From assembly GCA_041485905.1 (NCBI GenBank), contig JBGPKK010000175.1:1-9841 (forward strand): DNA of 9,841 nt, read 5' to 3'. This document shows, piece by piece, positions 7,842-9,841 of this stretch. How positions within the stretch are numbered: position 1 is the stretch's first letter; the number at the start of each line of letters is the position of its first letter. A program made the translations under genes and the position numbers. Under the pieces are notes generated by a model. The model saw nothing but the letters and a program-made list of their open reading frames with translations. It ran no database searches and was not told the DNA's origin. This DNA is from JAHFUI01 sp041485905 (GTDB lineage Bacteria; Acidobacteriota; Vicinamibacteria; Vicinamibacterales; CAVVIG01).

Positions 7842-8278
7842 ATGCCGAACTCCGACAGCGCGCGCGCGTCATCGTCGGTGTACGGCTCGCGCTGCATCTT
7901 GGTGAGGAAGCGCTCGTGGTTCCAGACGTCGAGATAGTTGTATTGGCCCAGCACGTCGACGTCGCCGACCATGGTGGCGGCTTCGCGCAGACGCACCGGA
8001 ATGAGCACGCGTCCCTGCACGTCGAGATCGCCGGTCTGGCCGAAATAGTTCACGCGATCGAGAAACCTCAGCTTCGCCGGATGAGTCGACGGCATGGCGC
8101 CGAGCTTCTGCTCGATGTCGAGCCACACAGGCATCGGGTAGATCCGAACGTACTCGCCGGTGACGCTGGTCACGAACAGCTCGCGCCCGTATTTGGTCTC
8201 CATCAACGAGCGAAAGGCGTTCGGGATCTTGAGCCGACCCTTCTCGTCTACCCGCGCCGGGGCATTGCCTCTAAACAC
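7838..8278 (-). CDS. mraZ: Transcriptional regulator MraZ
   Basis: MraZ is a DNA-binding protein of the SpoVT-AbrB fold that forms ring-shaped oligomers and, in the species studied, regulates its own dcw operon. With the start at GTG 8278 the product is 146 residues, close to the usual length, and begins with the canonical FRGN (MFRGNAPARVDEKGRLKIP). The two AbrB-like repeats carry DEKGRLKIP (11-19) and DVQGRVLIP (86-94). YLDVWN (115-120) near the C-terminus is also typical. The frame stays open to another GTG at 8323, which would add 15 residues. I reject that start because it lies at the predicted transcription start and inside the first operator repeat, and because family homology begins at FRGN. 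The Shine-Dalgarno sequence for GTG 8278 is poor (GGAG only 2 nt away, AGGA 12 nt away). The stop overlaps the rsmH start. Confidence 0.95.
   Translation of the reverse strand: MFRGNAPARVDEKGRLKIPNAFRSLMETKYGRELFVTSVTGEYVRIYPMPVWLDIEQKLGAMPSTHPAKLRFLDRVNYFGQTGDLDVQGRVLIPVRLREAATMVGDVDVLGQYNYLDVWNHERFLTKMQREPYTDDDARALSEFGI
7850..7853 (-). promoter_or_regulatory. rsmH ribosome binding site within the mraZ 3' end
   Basis: GGAG lies 8 nt upstream of TTG 7841-7839. It supports the rare TTG start, which overlaps the mraZ TGA, over the GTG four codons later. Confidence 0.6.
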
Positions 8279-8298
8279 GTCTCCGCTCGTTCCTGAAG

Positions 8299-8323
8299 TC
8301 CACTTTTTTCCACAAAATTCCAC
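8299..8323 (-). promoter_or_regulatory. Putative MraZ operator: three GTGGA boxes at exact 10 bp period
   Basis: On the minus strand GTGGA occurs at 8323-8319, 8313-8309 and 8303-8299, each followed by 5 nt of unrelated sequence. The known E. coli MraZ site is three TGGG-type boxes separated by 5 bp, giving the same 10 bp spacing on one DNA face. The boxes lie just downstream of the -10 element and just upstream of mraZ, where bound MraZ would block initiation or clearance. Autorepression is inferred from the family. The repeat geometry is directly visible. Confidence 0.82.
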
Positions 8324-8327
8324 GCCG

Positions 8328-8356
8328 ATAGTAGAGAAGGCTCAAGGGGAAGTCAA
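8328..8356 (-). promoter_or_regulatory. sigma70-type promoter of the mraZ/dcw operon
   Basis: The -35 TTGACT (8356-8351) and -10 TACTAT (8333-8328) are separated by exactly 17 bp. Each matches the consensus (TTGACA, TATAAT) at 5 and 4 positions respectively. Transcription would begin at about 8321-8325, giving a leader of about 45 nt to GTG 8278 that contains the GTGGA boxes. I found no comparable promoter at the other gene junctions of the operon. Confidence 0.75.
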
Positions 8357-8553
8357 CCGCAATATCTACCCGGTCAGCAAGTTACGTAAAATCTTCGCCT
8401 TTCGCTCGCCTCGTTCCAGGCGACCATTTCAAGGGGTGGGGCTATCGCAGAAAGGGACCACAACTCGTAGGTTCGCCGGGGTCGAGATCGGGGAGGTTCG
8501 TGGCCGTGGCTGGAAATGCGTTAGCATGCCGGATTTGGTGCGCACAATTCTCG
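8357..8553. other. Divergent intergenic region between dcw promoter and YchF-type gene
   Basis: No gene is evident here. It holds a perfect 8 bp palindrome TTACGTAA (8382-8389), about 60 bp upstream of the predicted dcw transcription start. It also has a plus-strand TAAAAT (8387-8392) that resembles a -10 but lacks a good -35, and a small hairpin TCGCCT/AGGCGA with a 6 nt loop (8406-8423) without a following T run. GGGGAGG (8490-8496) lies near in-frame GTG codons upstream of the YchF-type ATG. TAGCAT (8522-8527) is another weak -10 candidate. I cannot assign the plus-strand promoter with confidence and recognise no riboswitch. Confidence 0.4.
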
Positions 8554-9663
8554 ATGCTTAGAGCCGCCCTCATCGGATTCGGATCGACCGGCAAAACGAC
8601 GCTCTTTCAGTTGATGACGAGCGCGAAGGACACCGCGCGCGCCTCGCATGCGAGGACTGAAGCGTCGACCGGCATGTCGAAGGTACCCGACCCGCGCCTC
8701 GACCGCCTGACCGCGATGTACAACCCGAAAAAACGGGTGCCGGCGGTTGTCGAGTTTTCGGATCTTGCCGCGCCTGGCGGCACCGCGGGCGCGAAGATTC
8801 TCGTCGACGTGGCCGCGTACAAGAATGCCGATGCCCTCGTGCACGTGATCCGCGCCTTTGACGATCCCGCGGTCACGCACCCGGCCGGATCCGTCGATCC
8901 TGCGCGCGACGCCCGGGCCATGGAAGAGGAGCTGATTCTGGCCGACCTGGGCGTGGCCGAGCGCCGCCTCGAGCGCATCGAAAAAGATCTCAAGAAGCAG
9001 CGCTCGCCAGACCTCGAGCGCGAACGCGACGTCGTCGCCCTCTGCCGCGGCGCGCTCGAAGACGGGCGCCCGCTCAGGGCGCTGGACCTCAAAGGTGACG
9101 ATCTCAAACGGCTGCGCGGATTTCAATTCCTCTCGGCCAAGCCGCTCTTGATCGTCGTCAACGTCGACGAAAATCAGCTCGCGGGCGGCGGTCAGGGAGC
9201 GGCACGGCTGGCGAGTGCCGCCGAGCGGACCGGTCTCCACACGTTTCTGGCCCGGGCCGGTACGGCGGCGGTCGCCGTGTGCGCCAAGATTGAGCTCGAG
9301 ATCGCGCAACTCGATCCGGCGGACGCGGCCGCATTCCTCGCCGATCTCGGTCTGACCGAATCAGGGCTCGATCGCGTCATCCGCGCCAGCTACGATCTGC
9401 TCGGCTACATTTCGTTCTTCACGGTCGGTGAAGACGAGTGCCGGGCCTGGTCGATTCCGCGGGGCACGTCCGCGCAGCTGGCCGCCGGCGAGATTCACAG
9501 CGACATCGCGCGCGGATTCATTCGCGCGGAAGTAGTCGCCTACGATGCGCTCATCGGGCGCGGCACGATGGCCGCCTGCCGCGACCACGGTGAGGTGCGG
9601 CTCGAAGGCAAGGAGTACATCGTGGCGGACGGCGACATCATCAATTTCCGCTTCGCCACCTAG
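8554..9663 (+). CDS. Divergent YchF/OLA1-family P-loop NTPase with TGS (DUF933) domain
   Basis: YchF/OLA1 proteins are Obg-related P-loop NTPases that bind ribosomes and prefer ATP. The 369-residue product has the G1 loop GFGSTGKTT (8-16), the family-like VPDPRLDRL (44-52) and PAVVEFSDLA (63-72), a helical insert with heptad-like charge (about 120-165), NVDE (203-206) matching the YchF NxxE specificity motif, and a C-terminal TGS region (about 285-368; SFFTVGEDECRAWSIPRGTS, AAGEIHSDIARGFIRAEVVAYD, GKEYIVADGDIINFRF). It departs from typical YchF in the P-loop (normally GLPNVGKST) and in switch II, where DIAGLV.GA..GEGLGN is replaced by DLAAPGGTAGAKI. It is therefore probably a paralogue rather than canonical YchF. 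I chose ATG 8554 because MLRAALIG aligns with the family start. An in-frame GTG at 8506 with GGGGAGG 9 nt upstream would add 16 residues. Its role beside dcw is unknown. Confidence 0.88.
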   Translation: MLRAALIGFGSTGKTTLFQLMTSAKDTARASHARTEASTGMSKVPDPRLDRLTAMYNPKKRVPAVVEFSDLAAPGGTAGAKILVDVAAYKNADALVHVIRAFDDPAVTHPAGSVDPARDARAMEEELILADLGVAERRLERIEKDLKKQRSPDLERERDVVALCRGALEDGRPLRALDLKGDDLKRLRGFQFLSAKPLLIVVNVDENQLAGGGQGAARLASAAERTGLHTFLARAGTAAVAVCAKIELEIAQLDPADAAAFLADLGLTESGLDRVIRASYDLLGYISFFTVGEDECRAWSIPRGTSAQLAAGEIHSDIARGFIRAEVVAYDALIGRGTMAACRDHGEVRLEGKEYIVADGDIINFRFAT

Positions 9664-9677
9664 TCTAGGATGAGAAC

Positions 9678-9841
9678 ATGAAGAAGTCGGGCGCGAGCCA
9701 AGGCCAGTCGGCATCGGCGCTCATCTCGAAAAGAATCGCCGAACTCGGGGACTGGCGCGGGGAAACCCTCAGCAGAATGCGCAAGCTCATCAAGGAAGCA
9801 GACCCGGACGTCGTCGAGGAGTGGAAGTGGATGGGCACTCC
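9678..9841 (+). CDS. DUF1801-family protein (partial, N-terminal 54 codons)
   Basis: Only the N-terminus is present; the right edge cuts the gene. After a short polar leader (MKKSGASQGQSAS), residues 14-54 read LISKRIAELGDWRGETLSRM, then RKLIKEADPDVVEEWKWMGT. This matches the start of small DUF1801-type proteins as I remember them: helical, with conserved Trp residues and the EADPDVVEEWKW pattern. The fold is related to small YdhG/YdeI-like proteins of unclear biochemical function. The ATG at 9678 has AGGA 7 nt upstream. A competing ATG at 9670 meets a stop after three codons. The gap to the YchF-type gene is 14 bp with no terminator, so the two are probably co-transcribed. No catalytic role can be assigned. 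Confidence 0.75.
   Translation, partial: MKKSGASQGQSASALISKRIAELGDWRGETLSRMRKLIKEADPDVVEEWKWMGT

Noticed and set aside
6112..7872. A 586-codon minus-strand frame across rsmH, ftsL and ftsI
   Set aside because: It is an alternate-frame shadow of three recognised genes, with Arg and Ser bias and no recognisable domain.
8299..8323. Short repeats as a CRISPR or tandem-repeat array
   Set aside because: There are only three 5 bp units with 5 bp spacers in front of mraZ. The MraZ operator explains them.
8357..8400. Second upstream dcw promoter (TTTACG with TAGATA or GATATT)
   Set aside because: The hexamers match poorly (3 to 4 of 6 positions) or need an off-optimum spacer, whereas the downstream TTGACT/TACTAT promoter explains the operon well.
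8406..8423. Hairpin TCGCCT/AGGCGA as a transcription terminator
   Set aside because: The stem is only 6 bp with no T run on either strand, and no gene ends there, because both flanking genes point away.
1..9841. A previously undescribed system, such as defence, mobile or biosynthetic
   Set aside because: Nearly all of the window is accounted for by conserved dcw genes and a YchF/DUF1801 pair. No transposase, integrase, toxin, nuclease or unexplained cluster is visible.

Overview
The window is a GC-rich stretch of bacterial chromosome. It carries most of the first half of a division and cell wall (dcw) cluster on the minus strand, and a short divergent plus-strand unit at the right end. The gene order mraZ-rsmH-ftsL-ftsI-murE-murF-mraY-murD, the meso-diaminopimelate signature in MurE, the PASTA domain on the FtsI-type transpeptidase and the general protein style fit a Gram-negative bacterium. 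My best guess is Acidobacteriota, possibly Vicinamibacteria. This placement is an inference from sequence style, not a database result.

Minus strand, read from 8356 down to 1. A well-formed sigma70-type promoter (TTGACT, 17 bp, TACTAT) is followed at once by three GTGGA repeats spaced exactly 10 bp apart, which look like MraZ operator boxes. Then come mraZ (transcriptional regulator), rsmH (16S rRNA methyltransferase), ftsL (divisome bitopic protein), ftsI (septal transpeptidase with PASTA), murE and murF (peptide-stem ligases), mraY (lipid I synthase) and the first 126 codons of murD, which runs off the left edge. Every junction is either an overlap of 1 to 4 bases (TTGA, GTGA, ATGA, TAGTG, ATGA) or a gap of only 6 to 7 bases. 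No internal promoter or terminator is evident, so this is probably one translationally coupled operon. Five of the eight starts appear to be GTG or TTG.

Plus strand. A 275 bp region between the mraZ and YchF-type start codons separates the operon from a divergent YchF/OLA1-family P-loop protein with a TGS domain and an altered switch II region. It is followed 14 bp later by the start of a DUF1801-type protein cut by the right edge.

Functionally, the minus-strand genes supply lipid I precursor synthesis (MurE, MurF, MraY, MurD), septal crosslinking (FtsL, FtsI), and regulation and ribosome maturation (MraZ, RsmH). I see no mobile element, RNA gene, CRISPR array or evident new system. The points most worth checking are the MraZ operator and its effect on the mraZ start, the divergent YchF paralogue, and several ambiguous start codons.
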